Shown: positions 36,350 through 46,787 of the stretch, one piece after another
How the letters are laid out: each line of letters begins with the position of its first letter
Position numbering within the stretch: the stretch's first letter is position 1
DNA from: Anaerolineales bacterium
GTDB taxonomy: Bacteria > Chloroflexota > Anaerolineae > Anaerolineales > UBA11579
Length of the DNA stretch: 64,000 nt
NCBI GenBank assembly: GCA_026129305.1
Contig: JAHCII010000003.1
Location: forward strand, 62,001-126,000
Reading direction: 5' to 3'
Notes under the pieces: model-generated
What the model saw: the letters and a program-made list of their open reading frames with translations, nothing else
Database searches by the model: none
Told to the model about the DNA's origin: nothing
Program-made: the position numbers and the translations under genes

Positions 36350-37648
36350 ATGCGCGTCCGCCAACGCCAGAATCTGTTCCACTCCCCCGGGCCGCGTTCC
36401 AACCCGTACCGCATGATGTTTTGGGGCGGGCTGATCATGGCTGGGCTGTTCATGCTGCAGGGTTTGAATACCGGCCGCTACCAGCCGCTGTTCGTGCCCA
36501 CCCCCACCGCCACCCGCAGCGCCGCCTCCTATCGTGAAGAAGGCAGCGCCTTCTTTAATGCCGGCAACCTGGACAGCGCCATCCAGGCCTACCAGGATGC
36601 CCTGACCGAGAACCCGCAAGACTATTTGGGCTGGACGGAACTGGCCCGCATCCAGGCCTATTCCTCGGCCCTGCTGACCCAGGACCGCCGGCGTGAGCGC
36701 CTGGCGGAGGCCCTGCAAAGCATTGACCGCGCCGTGGAAATTGCGCCGGAATACAGCACCGGCCATGCGGTGCGCGCCTTTGTGCTCAACTGGAGCGCAG
36801 GGGCGGCCGGCAACACCGCCGAGTACCAGGCCTTCATCGCCCAAGCCAGCATCGAGGCGGTGCTGGCTTTGCAGCTCGACAGCCGGGATGTGCTGGCGCT
36901 GGCCTACCAGGCCGAGATCTTTGTAGACCAGCAGCAATACGACCAGGCTTTCCAATACGCGGAACGAGCCCTCTCGCTGGACTCGCGCTCTTTCGACACC
37001 CTGCGCGTCAGCGGTTATGTGCGCGAGTCGAGCGGCAATTACGCCGGGGCGATCGAGCGCTACCAGCAAGCGGTGGAAGTGGCCCCCAACCAGACCTTCG
37101 TCTACATCCGCATCGGGCAGAACTATCGTGAACTGAGCCTCTACGACCAGGCGTTGGACTACTTTGACCAGGCCGCCACAATCAACGCCGCTCTGGGCAT
37201 CAGCGACCCGCTACCCTACATCGCCATCGCCAAGACCTATTCGCGCATGGGCGAGTTCTTCGCCGCGGCGCTGAATGCGGAGCGCGCCATTGACCTGGAC
37301 CCGACCAATGCCGACTGGTATGGGCAGCTGGGCATCATCTATTTCCGCTCCCGCAACTACGAAAGCTCCATCCCCGTACTGGGCTGCGCGGTGAACGGCT
37401 GCTCCGATGTGCAAAACAGCCTGGACAGTTTGGGCCGCTGGACCAATTCTGTGCAGGGCATGCCGCTGGATGACAACACCCTGGTCTACTACTACACCTA
37501 TGGCTCGGTGTTGGCCGCCCTGCAGGACTGCCCCACTGCCATGCCGATCCTGGACGAACTGCGCCAGACCTATGCGGGCGACTCGATCGTGATGGGCATC
37601 GTGCAGCAAAACTACGCCATCTGCGGTCAGCCTCTGGCTGGTGGATAA
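36350..37648 (+). CDS. Membrane-anchored TPR protein (second of a paralogous pair)
   Basis: A 432-residue paralogue of the previous gene, starting two bases after its stop. It has one membrane helix (M-F-W-G-G-L-I-M-A-G-L-F-M-L), a P-T-P-T-A-T linker and TPR-like repeats. Near the C-terminus, short Cys-containing segments (L-G-C-A-V-N-G-C-S-D, A-L-Q-D-C-P-T-A, Y-A-I-C-G-Q) suggest extracytoplasmic disulfides. Both proteins may work together. Function unknown. Confidence 0.85.
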   Translation: MRVRQRQNLFHSPGPRSNPYRMMFWGGLIMAGLFMLQGLNTGRYQPLFVPTPTATRSAASYREEGSAFFNAGNLDSAIQAYQDALTENPQDYLGWTELARIQAYSSALLTQDRRRERLAEALQSIDRAVEIAPEYSTGHAVRAFVLNWSAGAAGNTAEYQAFIAQASIEAVLALQLDSRDVLALAYQAEIFVDQQQYDQAFQYAERALSLDSRSFDTLRVSGYVRESSGNYAGAIERYQQAVEVAPNQTFVYIRIGQNYRELSLYDQALDYFDQAATINAALGISDPLPYIAIAKTYSRMGEFFAAALNAERAIDLDPTNADWYGQLGIIYFRSRNYESSIPVLGCAVNGCSDVQNSLDSLGRWTNSVQGMPLDDNTLVYYYTYGSVLAALQDCPTAMPILDELRQTYAGDSIVMGIVQQNYAICGQPLAGG

Positions 37649-37696
37649 GTTCCCGTCAGAATTTTGTAAGAAATCCCCGGGGGCTTTGACCTGCGC

Positions 37697-37724
37697 TTGA
37701 CGCGTTTTCCAAAACTGGTATGAT
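37697..37724 (+). promoter_or_regulatory. Promoter of groES-groEL
   Basis: TTGACG (37697-37702), a 16-base spacer and TATGAT (37719-37724). The CIRCE element starts nine bases after the -10, covering the transcription start. Confidence 0.75.
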
Positions 37725-37733
37725 TGCCTGCGA

Positions 37734-37760
37734 TTAGCACTCTTTTGATATGAGTGCTAA
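37734..37760. promoter_or_regulatory. CIRCE operator upstream of groES
   Basis: A second perfect TTAGCACTC-N9-GAGTGCTAA. Only the nine-base loop differs from the hrcA copy. It places groES-groEL under HrcA, together with the dnaK operon. Confidence 0.97.
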
Positions 37761-37821
37761 TCTCGTGTAACACACAAAACCCATATCACACAGAGCACCG
37801 CTCAACTTTAGGAGGCATTGC

Positions 37822-38118
37822 ATGGCTAGTACCCTCAAACCGCTCGCAGACCGCGTGTTGGTGGAGCCGATCGAGGACGAAGAGGTCACCGCGGGTGGCA
37901 TCGTCCTGCCGGAGACCGCCAAAGAGAAGCCGCAGCGCGGCAAGATCTTGGCTGCCGGCCCCGGTGGCCGCGACGAGAATGGCAAGCCGGTCGAAATGGA
38001 AGTGGCCGTGGGCCAGACTGTCTTGTTCGCCAAGTATGCCGGCACCGAGATCAAGGTCGATGGCAAGAAGCTGCTGATCCTGCGCCAATCCGACGTCTTG
38101 GCCATTGTCGAAGGCTAG
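37822..38118 (+). CDS. groES: Co-chaperonin GroES
   Basis: A 98-residue Hsp10. [11 protein letters not shown] at the N-terminus, the mobile loop around [11 protein letters not shown], and G[12 protein letters not shown] complete the family pattern. It caps GroEL during folding. A GGAGG ribosome site lies eight bases upstream, unlike the leaderless genes. A short duplication (GTCGTCGAAGGCTA) after its stop separates it from groEL. Confidence 0.97.
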   Translation: MASTLKPLADRVLVEPIEDEEVTAGGIVLPETAKEKPQRGKILAAGPGGRDENGKPVEMEVAVGQTVLFAKYAGTEIKVDGKKLLILRQSDVLAIVEG

Positions 38119-38166
38119 CCGTCGTCGAAGGCTAAGCACTTATATCTTTCCCCAAGGAGACACTAA

Positions 38167-39810
<1,644 letters not shown>

Positions 39811-39824
39811 AAAACTCATGCTGT

Positions 39825-39862
39825 GCAGCGGCCCCGCACGAAAGTGCGGGGCTGCTTTTTTT
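39825..39862 (+). terminator. Terminator after groEL
   Basis: A GC-rich hairpin (GCCCCGCAC, GAAA loop, GTGCGGGGC) followed by a run of T. The GNRA-type loop makes it a strong intrinsic terminator. Confidence 0.92.
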
Positions 39863-40037
39863 CTACACATGCCGAGTGTCGGGAATTGCGGATATTTGCA
39901 ATAATCCGAGATTGAGTATAGAATTCCGGGTAACAAGGTGCTCCTGCCGCCTTGGGTTCTCTCTTTAGGTAGATTAGCTGCAAGACTGCAGGAAGACGTT
40001 TTGGAGTAGAAAAATTCAGAAACTGTATCCTCGTGTT

Positions 40038-42065
40038 TTGCACATTGCCCTGATTTTGAGTCTACTGGCCGCTTGGCTACCAACTCCAGCTTCTGCGGCT
40101 GCCTCCGCGTCTGAAAGCGGATATGATCCCCAACCCTACTTGCGCTCTGACGGCACCTTAGACGTGCCCGCTGGTTTCAGCGGCGGCTTCGATCTGAACG
40201 GCTGGGACGCGAGCCTGCATCCCAGCCGCGGCGTCCTGCTGCGCCCAAAGGCAGTCGGGGCAGGTGAGTGGGCCTCACTAGGCGGAGCGGGTACGGGATT
40301 AAATGGCACCGTATATGACATCGAGTTCCAGGGCGGGGTGCTCTACGCTGGAGGCTTTTTCACGGATGCCGGCGGTGACCCGGACGCCAATTACATTGCC
40401 AAGTTCAGCGGCGGAGTCTGGTCTTCGTTGGCTGGGCCAGGCAGCGGGCTTAACAACAGCGTGCACGACATTGAGTTTGACAGCGGAGTGCTCTACGCGG
40501 GAGGCCAGTTCACCAATGCGGGCGGCGATGGGAATGCGAACCGCATCGCCAAGTTCAGCGGCGGGGTTTGGTCTTCGCTGGGGGGCGTGGGGTTGGGTGG
40601 CACTGTAGAAGACATCGAGATCGATAGTGGGATTATCTACGTCGGCGGTTCCTTCACCAATGCCGGCGGCAATGCCAACGCCAATCACATTGCTCAGTTC
40701 GACGGGAGTGCCTGGTCCGCGCTGGGTGGTGGCTTGAACACCACCGTATATGACATCGAGTTTGACGGCGGGGTGCTCTACGCCGTGGGTGCTTTCACCG
40801 CTGCAGGCGGCGATGCGAATGCGGACCGCATCGCCCAGTTCAGTGGCGGGGTTTGGTCTTCGCTGGGCGGCGTGGGGCTCAGTGGCTTTACGTATGAGGT
40901 CGAAGTTGATGGCGGGGTCGTTTACGCCGGAGGCGCGTTTTCAGATGCAGGCGGCGACCCCGACGCCGACGGCATTGCCCAATTCGGCGGCGGGGTCTGG
41001 TCTGCCGTGGGCACGGGGCTCGGTACTGTACGCGACATTACATTCAACGCCGGAGCGCTCTACGCTGGGGGTGGTTTCACCGATGCGGGCGGTGATCCTG
41101 ACGCCGATAATATTGCCCAGTTCGTCTCGCCGGCAAGCGGCGGTGGCAGTAGCAGCGACAGCAGCGGTTCTTCCATCAGCAAAGCCATCGCCACCAGCGG
41201 CGTCACCAGCCTGCAACAAGGCCGCATCATCGTCTATGTACCCGCCTCAGCCATCCCCAGCGGCCAGAGCGATTGCAAAGTAACCATCACCCAGAAGGGC
41301 GAATCAGGCGCCTATGGTTTCTCGCTTGACGACACCGTGTGGGATGTAAGCGTCCCATGCGGTGGGCACGAGGTCAGCCTGTTCTTTGACGCGCTCACCG
41401 TCTGTATCCGCCCCAAGGATGGCGCCGTCGCTGATAAGAACGTCTACCACCGCCACGGCTCGGCCGGCTTCGCCGCCCTCAGCGGCGGCAGCGGTCCCGC
41501 AGGCTATGCCTGCGGGCAGACCCGCACGCTCTCGCTCTTCACCCTGGGCCAGTTGGCTCTGCCAGCCACCGGCTTTGCGCCGGGCGTGATCACCGATCTC
41601 GGCGCGCCTACGGTGGCCTATAGGGCCAGCGACCTGAGCCTGAGCATCCCCAGGTTGGGCGTGGAACTAGACATCCTCGGCGTGCCCCAAGGCCCCAACG
41701 GCTGGGACGTAAGCTGGCTTGGCAGCAGCCAGGCAGGCTACCTGTATGGCACCAACTTCCCGACCTGGCAGGGCAACAGTGTGCTCACCGCCCATGTCTG
41801 GAATGCGGACGATACGCCTGGGCCGTTCTATGAACTCAAATCGCTGCAGCATGGTGACCAGTTCACTATCGCGGCCTATGGTTACATCTACACCTACGAA
41901 GTGCGCAGCAACCGCCTGGTCAGCGAGAGCAATCTGAACGTATTAGCGACGAACAGCGACTATTCGCAGATCACGCTGATCACCTGCGAGACATTCAGCG
42001 AAGCCACGGGCGATTACCTATACCGCCGGGCGGTGCAAGCCGTTCTGGTGAGCGTCAGTCAATAG
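40038..42065 (+). CDS. Secreted beta-propeller protein with internal LPATG motif and C-terminal sortase domain
   Basis: A 675-residue protein. Residues 1-20 are a signal peptide (hydrophobic core, A-S-A cleavage). Residues ~77-363 hold six ~47-residue repeats (W-S-S-L-G-G...D-I-E-F-x-G-G-V-L-Y-A-G-G-x-F-x-x-A-G-G), likely a propeller. A Gly/Ser linker and a Cys-containing beta domain follow. LPATG sits at 508-512, just before a sortase domain with His586 (L-T-A-H), Cys650 (L-I-T-C) and Arg663/664. The TTG start is uncertain: the frame is open back to 39978 without a better codon. No membrane anchor is seen after the signal peptide. A close relative survives as a relic at 19795. Confidence 0.82.
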   Translation: MHIALILSLLAAWLPTPASAAASASESGYDPQPYLRSDGTLDVPAGFSGGFDLNGWDASLHPSRGVLLRPKAVGAGEWASLGGAGTGLNGTVYDIEFQGGVLYAGGFFTDAGGDPDANYIAKFSGGVWSSLAGPGSGLNNSVHDIEFDSGVLYAGGQFTNAGGDGNANRIAKFSGGVWSSLGGVGLGGTVEDIEIDSGIIYVGGSFTNAGGNANANHIAQFDGSAWSALGGGLNTTVYDIEFDGGVLYAVGAFTAAGGDANADRIAQFSGGVWSSLGGVGLSGFTYEVEVDGGVVYAGGAFSDAGGDPDADGIAQFGGGVWSAVGTGLGTVRDITFNAGALYAGGGFTDAGGDPDADNIAQFVSPASGGGSSSDSSGSSISKAIATSGVTSLQQGRIIVYVPASAIPSGQSDCKVTITQKGESGAYGFSLDDTVWDVSVPCGGHEVSLFFDALTVCIRPKDGAVADKNVYHRHGSAGFAALSGGSGPAGYACGQTRTLSLFTLGQLALPATGFAPGVITDLGAPTVAYRASDLSLSIPRLGVELDILGVPQGPNGWDVSWLGSSQAGYLYGTNFPTWQGNSVLTAHVWNADDTPGPFYELKSLQHGDQFTIAAYGYIYTYEVRSNRLVSESNLNVLATNSDYSQITLITCETFSEATGDYLYRRAVQAVLVSVSQ

Positions 42066-42104
42066 CCAATAGCCGTCCGCCATTATCCAGTCATGCTCAT
42101 GTAG

Positions 42105-42130
42105 TAGGGGCGGCTTGCAAGCCGCCCCTA
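42105..42130. repeat. 26-bp perfect palindromic repeat, copy 3
   Basis: Identical over all 26 bases to the copy at 19972-19997 (half-site TAGGGGCGGCTTG). It lies 40 bases after the stop of the sortase gene, as copy 1 does after the sortase relic. Confidence 0.9.
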
Positions 42131-42167
42131 CTGTTACAGGTCTGCTGCCAATGCTATACTGAGTCTC

Positions 42168-43469
42168 TTGAAAACCAGTGCCCACCTTCGTTTTGCCCCC
42201 CTCGCCTGCCTTGTCATCCTGTCGCTGGTGGTCGCCGCCTGCGGTGGCGGCAGCAGCAGCAACATCAACGCAGACGACATTCTCGCCACCCACACCGCGC
42301 TGCGGACCGAGCAGGCGGCTGCCTGGAATATTACCCCAACGCCACTTCCCACGGCTGTGCCCACCGCTGGCACCGCAGCCACCGCGCTAGCTCCCTGGCT
42401 GGATATGTTGCAGGCGGTGGATAGCCCCCGCAGCGTCGGCCGCTACAGCTCGTTGGCGCTGGATGCGGCGGGCAACCCGGTGATTAGCTACTACGATGCC
42501 TCCAACCAGGATCTGAAGCTGGCCCACTGCCGGGATGCGAACTGCAGCTCCGCCGGGCTCAGCACCGTGGCCAGCAGCGGCAGAGTGGGCGAATACACCT
42601 CGCTGGTGTTGGATGCGGCGGACAAGCCGGTCATCAGCTATTTCGACGATGCCGAACGAGACCTCAAGCTGGCGTATTGCAACGACCCTAACTGCGTGAC
42701 CGCGGTGCTCAACACTGTGGATAGCGAAGGGGAAGTGGGCCAGTACACTTCGCTGGCGCTGGACGCAGCCGGCAACCCAGTCATCAGCTACTATGACGGC
42801 ACCAACTACGCGCTCAAGCTGGCCCATTGCACAGACCCGGTGTGTGGCTCGGTGGTTATTACTGTCGTGGACAGCGAGAACAGAGTGGGTGAGTACAGCT
42901 CGCTGGCACTGGATGCAGCGGGCAACCCAGTCATCAGCTACCATGACTCAGGCAATCAGGATCTAAAGTTGGCGCGTTGCCATGACCCCAACTGCGTCTC
43001 GGCTACCCTTAGTATCCTGGACGGCGAGGCGGTTATCACTGGCGCCTTCGGCCGTTACAGCTCGCTGGTGCTGGACCCAGTGGGTAACCCGGTGGTGAGC
43101 TATTACGATGATGTCTTGGACGACCTGAAGCTGGCTCGTTGCCGCCAACCCAATTGTGCTACCGTGCACATTATTGTGGTGGACAGCGAAGGCGAGGTAG
43201 GCTGGTTCACTTCGCTGGCCTTGGACGCGGCGGGTAACCCGGTCATCAGCTACTACGACCGCACCAGTCTTTCGCTCAAGCTGGCCCAGTGCCATGACCC
43301 CAACTGCGCCAGTGCAGATATCGCCACTGTGGACGATGATGGCGATGTCGGCTGGCACACTTCGTTGGCGCTGGATTGCGCTGGCAATCCCATTATCGCC
43401 TACTACGATTTCGACAATCAATCACTCAAGGTCGCCAGCTTCAGTGGCTCGCCAGACTGCCTGCCCTAA
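42168..43469 (+). CDS. Lipoprotein with seven Cys-containing propeller-like repeats
   Basis: A 433-residue protein starting at TTG, seven bases after TATACT (42155-42160), so leaderless. A lipobox (V-V-A-A-C-G-G-G) gives lipid attachment at Cys25. A Thr/Pro linker precedes seven ~50-residue repeats with core [16 protein letters not shown] and L-K-L-A-H-C-x-D-P-N-C, two cysteines per unit except the last. Seven units fit a seven-bladed propeller with one disulfide per blade. Its 3' end overlaps the convergent methyltransferase gene by 29 bases. Ligand unknown. Confidence 0.85.
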   Translation: MKTSAHLRFAPLACLVILSLVVAACGGGSSSNINADDILATHTALRTEQAAAWNITPTPLPTAVPTAGTAATALAPWLDMLQAVDSPRSVGRYSSLALDAAGNPVISYYDASNQDLKLAHCRDANCSSAGLSTVASSGRVGEYTSLVLDAADKPVISYFDDAERDLKLAYCNDPNCVTAVLNTVDSEGEVGQYTSLALDAAGNPVISYYDGTNYALKLAHCTDPVCGSVVITVVDSENRVGEYSSLALDAAGNPVISYHDSGNQDLKLARCHDPNCVSATLSILDGEAVITGAFGRYSSLVLDPVGNPVVSYYDDVLDDLKLARCRQPNCATVHIIVVDSEGEVGWFTSLALDAAGNPVISYYDRTSLSLKLAQCHDPNCASADIATVDDDGDVGWHTSLALDCAGNPIIAYYDFDNQSLKVASFSGSPDCLP

Positions 43470-44208
43470 TCCCTGAGCCCTGCCTCTGGCGCATCACCTC
43501 AAAGGCCAGCGCCGCGGTGGACGAAGTCACATCCAGCTCGCCCGCAAAGCCGCGCCCGTAGGGGATCGTGATCTGCAGGTCGCACAGGGCTTGCGCCGCG
43601 GCGCCCAGCCCGCGGCGCTCGCCGCCAATCAGCAAGAACAGCGGCCCGCGCAGGTCGGCAGCGTACAGCGGCGTGGCCCTGCGCGCTTTGGCTGTGGCGG
43701 CCACCAGGCAGCCTTGCGCTTTGAAGTGCTGGATGGCGGTTTCCGGCGCCGCCTGGGCGGTAGGCATATATTCCGTGGCCCCGGCCGAGGCGCGCGCCAC
43801 CACATTCAGGGCCGTGTCCCAGTTGCGTTCTGGCACCACCAGGCCGTCGGCCCCGGCGGCGTACAGGGCGCGCACCGCCTGGCCGTAGTTGTAGGGGTCT
43901 TCCACACCGTACAACATGGCGAAGAAACCCTGCGGTACGGCAACGCTCAGCTCCTCCAGGGTCTGGAAGCTGCGCTGGCCCGCCTGGGCCAGCACACCGC
44001 CGTGGCTGCGCCCCTGGGCCAGCGCATCCAACTGCTCGGCGGGGATGGACTGCACTTGCAGGCCGCGTTGCTGCGCGGCGGCCGTGATCTGCCTGGCCTG
44101 ACGCACCGGCTTGCCGGCTTGCAGGTAAACCGCCTGCACCGGGCGGCGGCCGGCCTGCAGCGCGGCCAGCACGGAGACCCAGCCTTCCAAAATCTGCGGC
44201 TCACTCAT
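43441..44208 (-). CDS. TrmH/SpoU-family RNA methyltransferase (divergent)
   Basis: A 255-residue SPOUT protein. An N-terminal L30e-like substrate domain precedes the knot domain: motif 1 is [12 protein letters not shown] (Arg present), motif 2 is I-G-G-E-R-R-G-L-G, and motif 3 is [18 protein letters not shown] instead of the usual I-P-M-x-G-x-x-x-S-L-N-V-S-x-A. The target (rRNA or tRNA ribose) is therefore open. The ATG follows TATACT on the minus strand by seven bases, so it is leaderless and shares its -10 with the divergent ribonuclease D gene. Confidence 0.85.
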   Translation of the reverse strand: MSEPQILEGWVSVLAALQAGRRPVQAVYLQAGKPVRQARQITAAAQQRGLQVQSIPAEQLDALAQGRSHGGVLAQAGQRSFQTLEELSVAVPQGFFAMLYGVEDPYNYGQAVRALYAAGADGLVVPERNWDTALNVVARASAGATEYMPTAQAAPETAIQHFKAQGCLVAATAKARRATPLYAADLRGPLFLLIGGERRGLGAAAQALCDLQITIPYGRGFAGELDVTSSTAALAFEVMRQRQGSGIRAGSLASH

Positions 44209-44215
44209 ATTCGGC

Positions 44216-44223
44216 AGTATACT
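44216..44223. promoter_or_regulatory. Symmetric divergent -10 element AGTATACT
   Basis: The palindrome AGTATACT contains TATACT on both strands (44218-44223 plus; 44216-44221 minus). The methyltransferase ATG is seven bases away on the minus strand and the ribonuclease D ATG 13 bases away on the plus strand. One element should serve both divergent genes. Confidence 0.7.
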
Positions 44224-44236
44224 CTTGCCTAGCTAC

Positions 44237-45367
44237 ATGATGTCTGACCAAGTCTCTTTCACCGTTGCCAACACGCATGAACAACTGCAAGCGCTCAGCC
44301 AAGAGCTGAGCCGGGAAGCCCTGATCGGCGTCGATAGCGAGGCCAACAGCCTGCATGCTTACCGCGAGCGGCTGTGCCTGCTGCAATTCTCCACCCCTGC
44401 CCAGGACGCTGTAGTGGACCCGCTGCTGCTGCCAGACCTGTCCAGCCTGGCTTCGATCTTCTCCAATCCACAGATCGAAAAGATCTTTCACGCAGCGGAA
44501 TATGACCTGATCGTGCTCTACCGCGATCTGGGCTTCACGCTTAACAACCTGTTCGACACGATGGTGGCTGCCCGCATTCTGGGGCGTAAAAAAGTAGGCC
44601 TGGGCAATTTACTGGAAGAAGAATTCGGCATTCACTTGGAAAAGCGCTTCCAGCGCGCCGACTGGGGCCAGCGGCCCCTGCGGCCCGAAATGCTGGAATA
44701 TGCCCGCATGGACACCCACCACCTGATCGAGCTGCGCCACAAGCTGAAAGACGAGTTGCAGGCCCGCGGGCGCTGGGAGATCGCCCGGGAGGACTTTGCC
44801 CGCCAACCGGGCTTGATCCCGACCCTGGCCGAGCCGCCCCAGCAGGACATCTGGCGCATCAAAGGCGCCCGGGACCTGACGCCGCGCCAGGCAGCCATTC
44901 TGCAAGAGCTGGCCGTCTATCGGGAGAGCCGGGCGGCTCAGGCCGACCAGCCGCTGTTCAAGATCATCAGCGACACAACGCTGAGCGCCATTGCCGCCAG
45001 CCAACCGCAAACCGCCAAGGACCTGGAGAGCCTGGAGGGCATGACTCCTGGCCAGGTGCGCCGGCACGCCAAGGGCCTGCTGGCGGCGGTGCGCAGGGGC
45101 GAGCAAAGCCCGCCGCTGCGCCGGCCGCGGCGGGAACCGTATGACGAAGCCTATGTGGAACGCCTGGACAAGCTGCGCGCCTGGCGTAAAGCAGCCGCCC
45201 TGGAGATGGATGTCGAATCGGACGTGGTGCTGCCCAAGGACCTGATGCAGGCAGTGGCCAAAGCCAACCCCAACTCGCCCGAGGCGCTGGCCGAGCTGCT
45301 GAGCCAGGTGCCCTGGCGCCTGGCGCGCTTCGGGGCGGAGGTCCTCTCCGCGTTGAAGCCCAGCTAA
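44237..45367 (+). CDS. rnd: Ribonuclease D
   Basis: A 376-residue 3'-5' exoribonuclease for tRNA 3' maturation. DEDD-type residues are visible in I-G-V-D-S-E-A-N, H-A-A-E-Y-D-L, and Y-A-R-M-D-T-H-H; an HRDC domain (A-I-L-Q-E-L-A-V-Y-R-E) and a second helical domain follow. I start at the ATG at 44237: a TTG at 44225 is only one base from the -10. The next ATG (44240) is an alternative. Confidence 0.92.
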   Translation: MMSDQVSFTVANTHEQLQALSQELSREALIGVDSEANSLHAYRERLCLLQFSTPAQDAVVDPLLLPDLSSLASIFSNPQIEKIFHAAEYDLIVLYRDLGFTLNNLFDTMVAARILGRKKVGLGNLLEEEFGIHLEKRFQRADWGQRPLRPEMLEYARMDTHHLIELRHKLKDELQARGRWEIAREDFARQPGLIPTLAEPPQQDIWRIKGARDLTPRQAAILQELAVYRESRAAQADQPLFKIISDTTLSAIAASQPQTAKDLESLEGMTPGQVRRHAKGLLAAVRRGEQSPPLRRPRREPYDEAYVERLDKLRAWRKAAALEMDVESDVVLPKDLMQAVAKANPNSPEALAELLSQVPWRLARFGAEVLSALKPS

Positions 45368-45377
45368 AAGGAGTTCC

Positions 45378-46778
45378 ATGCAGCTACATTTCCTCGGTGC
45401 GGCCCAAACGGTTACCGGTTCCCAGCACCTGCTCGAAGTCAACGGCCATCAAATCCTGCTGGACTGCGGCCTGTACCAAGGCCCGCGCAAAGAGTCGATC
45501 GAACGCAACAAGACCTTTCACTTTGAGCCCGGCAAACTCTCCGCCGTGCTGCTTTCGCATGCTCACATTGACCACAGCGGCAACCTGCCCAACCTGGTGA
45601 AAAGCGGCTACAGCGGGCCGATCCATGCCCAGCGCGCCTCGGCCCACCTGAGCCGCCTGATGCTGGAGGATTCCGCCCGTATTCAGGAAAGTGACGCCAT
45701 GCACCTCAACCGGCGTTTGGCCAAGCGCGGCCAGCCGCTGGTGGAGCCGCTGTACACCACGGATGATGTGGCCCGCACCAACATCCAGTTCCGCGAGCGG
45801 GATTACGACCAGACCTTTGAAGTCGCCCCCGGCGTCCTGGCCACCTTTGTGGAAGCCGGGCACATCCTCGGCTCCACCGCCATCGTGCTGGACATTGACG
45901 AAGGCGGCGGCCGCCAGCAGCGGCTGTGGTTCTCCGGCGACATTGGTCGCCCCGAGCTGCCGCTGCTGCGTGACCCGGTGCTGCCCAAGGCGCCCGACAA
46001 TATCCTGATGGAATGCACTTACGGCGACCGGCCACACCCCTCTCCAGCGCAGGCCTACGAAGGTTTGCAAGAAGCCGTCAACGAAACCCTGGGGCGCGGT
46101 GGCAAGGTGCTGATCCCGGCTTTTGCCGTGGGCCGCACCCAGGAACTGGTCTTCAACCTCAACCGCATGATGACCGCCGGAGACATCCCGCGCGTGCCGG
46201 TCTACGTGGACAGCCCTCTGGCGGTGAATGTCACTGATGTGTTCCGCGCCCATCTGGAGTGCTTCGACCAGGAGACCATCGAATTCATCGAGTCCGGCAA
46301 GGACCGCCAGGCCCTGGGCTTCGACATGCTGACCTACATCCGCAGCGTGGATGAATCCAAGGAGCTCAACGAGCGCACAGACCCCATGATCATCATCTCC
46401 GCCTCGGGGATGATGGAGGCCGGACGCATTCTGCACCACCTGGAGCACAATGTGCACGATGAGCGCAGCGTGGTGCTGATCGTCTCGTGGATGGCGCCGC
46501 ACACCCTGGGCCGCCGCCTGCTGGAAGGCGAGGAGCAGATCAAGATCTTCGGCGAAGTCTTTGAACGCAAGATCCGCGTGGCGCGCGTGCAGGGCTTCTC
46601 TGCCCATGCCGGGCAGGAAGGCCTGCGCCAGTATGTGCACGCCGCTGACGGCCGCCCGCGCAACATCTTCCTGGTGCATGGCGAAGCTGGGCCGGCCGCC
46701 GCGCTAAGCGAACTGCTGGCCGCGGATGGCACAGCCAACGTGCACTACCCTGAGTGGGGCAGCCGGGTGGAGTTGTAG
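45378..46778 (+). CDS. Beta-CASP metallo-beta-lactamase-fold nuclease
   Basis: A 466-residue protein. The zinc motif S-H-A-H-I-D-H-S-G (about residues 60-68), E-A-G-H-I-L-G-S-T-A, and F-S-G-D-I-G-R match metallo-beta-lactamase motifs; D-S-P-L-A-V, S-A-S-G-M-M-E-A-G-R and Q-G-F-S-A-H-A-G are the beta-CASP A-C motifs of Ysh1/CPSF73-type enzymes. The target is RNA by family knowledge. It starts 10 bases after ribonuclease D with an AAAGGAG site, so two RNA-processing genes are cotranscribed. Confidence 0.93.
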   Translation: MQLHFLGAAQTVTGSQHLLEVNGHQILLDCGLYQGPRKESIERNKTFHFEPGKLSAVLLSHAHIDHSGNLPNLVKSGYSGPIHAQRASAHLSRLMLEDSARIQESDAMHLNRRLAKRGQPLVEPLYTTDDVARTNIQFRERDYDQTFEVAPGVLATFVEAGHILGSTAIVLDIDEGGGRQQRLWFSGDIGRPELPLLRDPVLPKAPDNILMECTYGDRPHPSPAQAYEGLQEAVNETLGRGGKVLIPAFAVGRTQELVFNLNRMMTAGDIPRVPVYVDSPLAVNVTDVFRAHLECFDQETIEFIESGKDRQALGFDMLTYIRSVDESKELNERTDPMIIISASGMMEAGRILHHLEHNVHDERSVVLIVSWMAPHTLGRRLLEGEEQIKIFGEVFERKIRVARVQGFSAHAGQEGLRQYVHAADGRPRNIFLVHGEAGPAAALSELLAADGTANVHYPEWGSRVEL

Positions 46779-46787
46779 CAGTTCGAG

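Noticed and set aside
39863-40037. Possible riboswitch before the sortase gene
   Set aside because: A short CAAGG/CCTTG pairing exists, but I see no conserved core of any riboswitch class I can recall.
45384-46679. 431-codon frame opposite the beta-CASP nuclease
   Set aside because: Antisense shadow without recognisable sequence.
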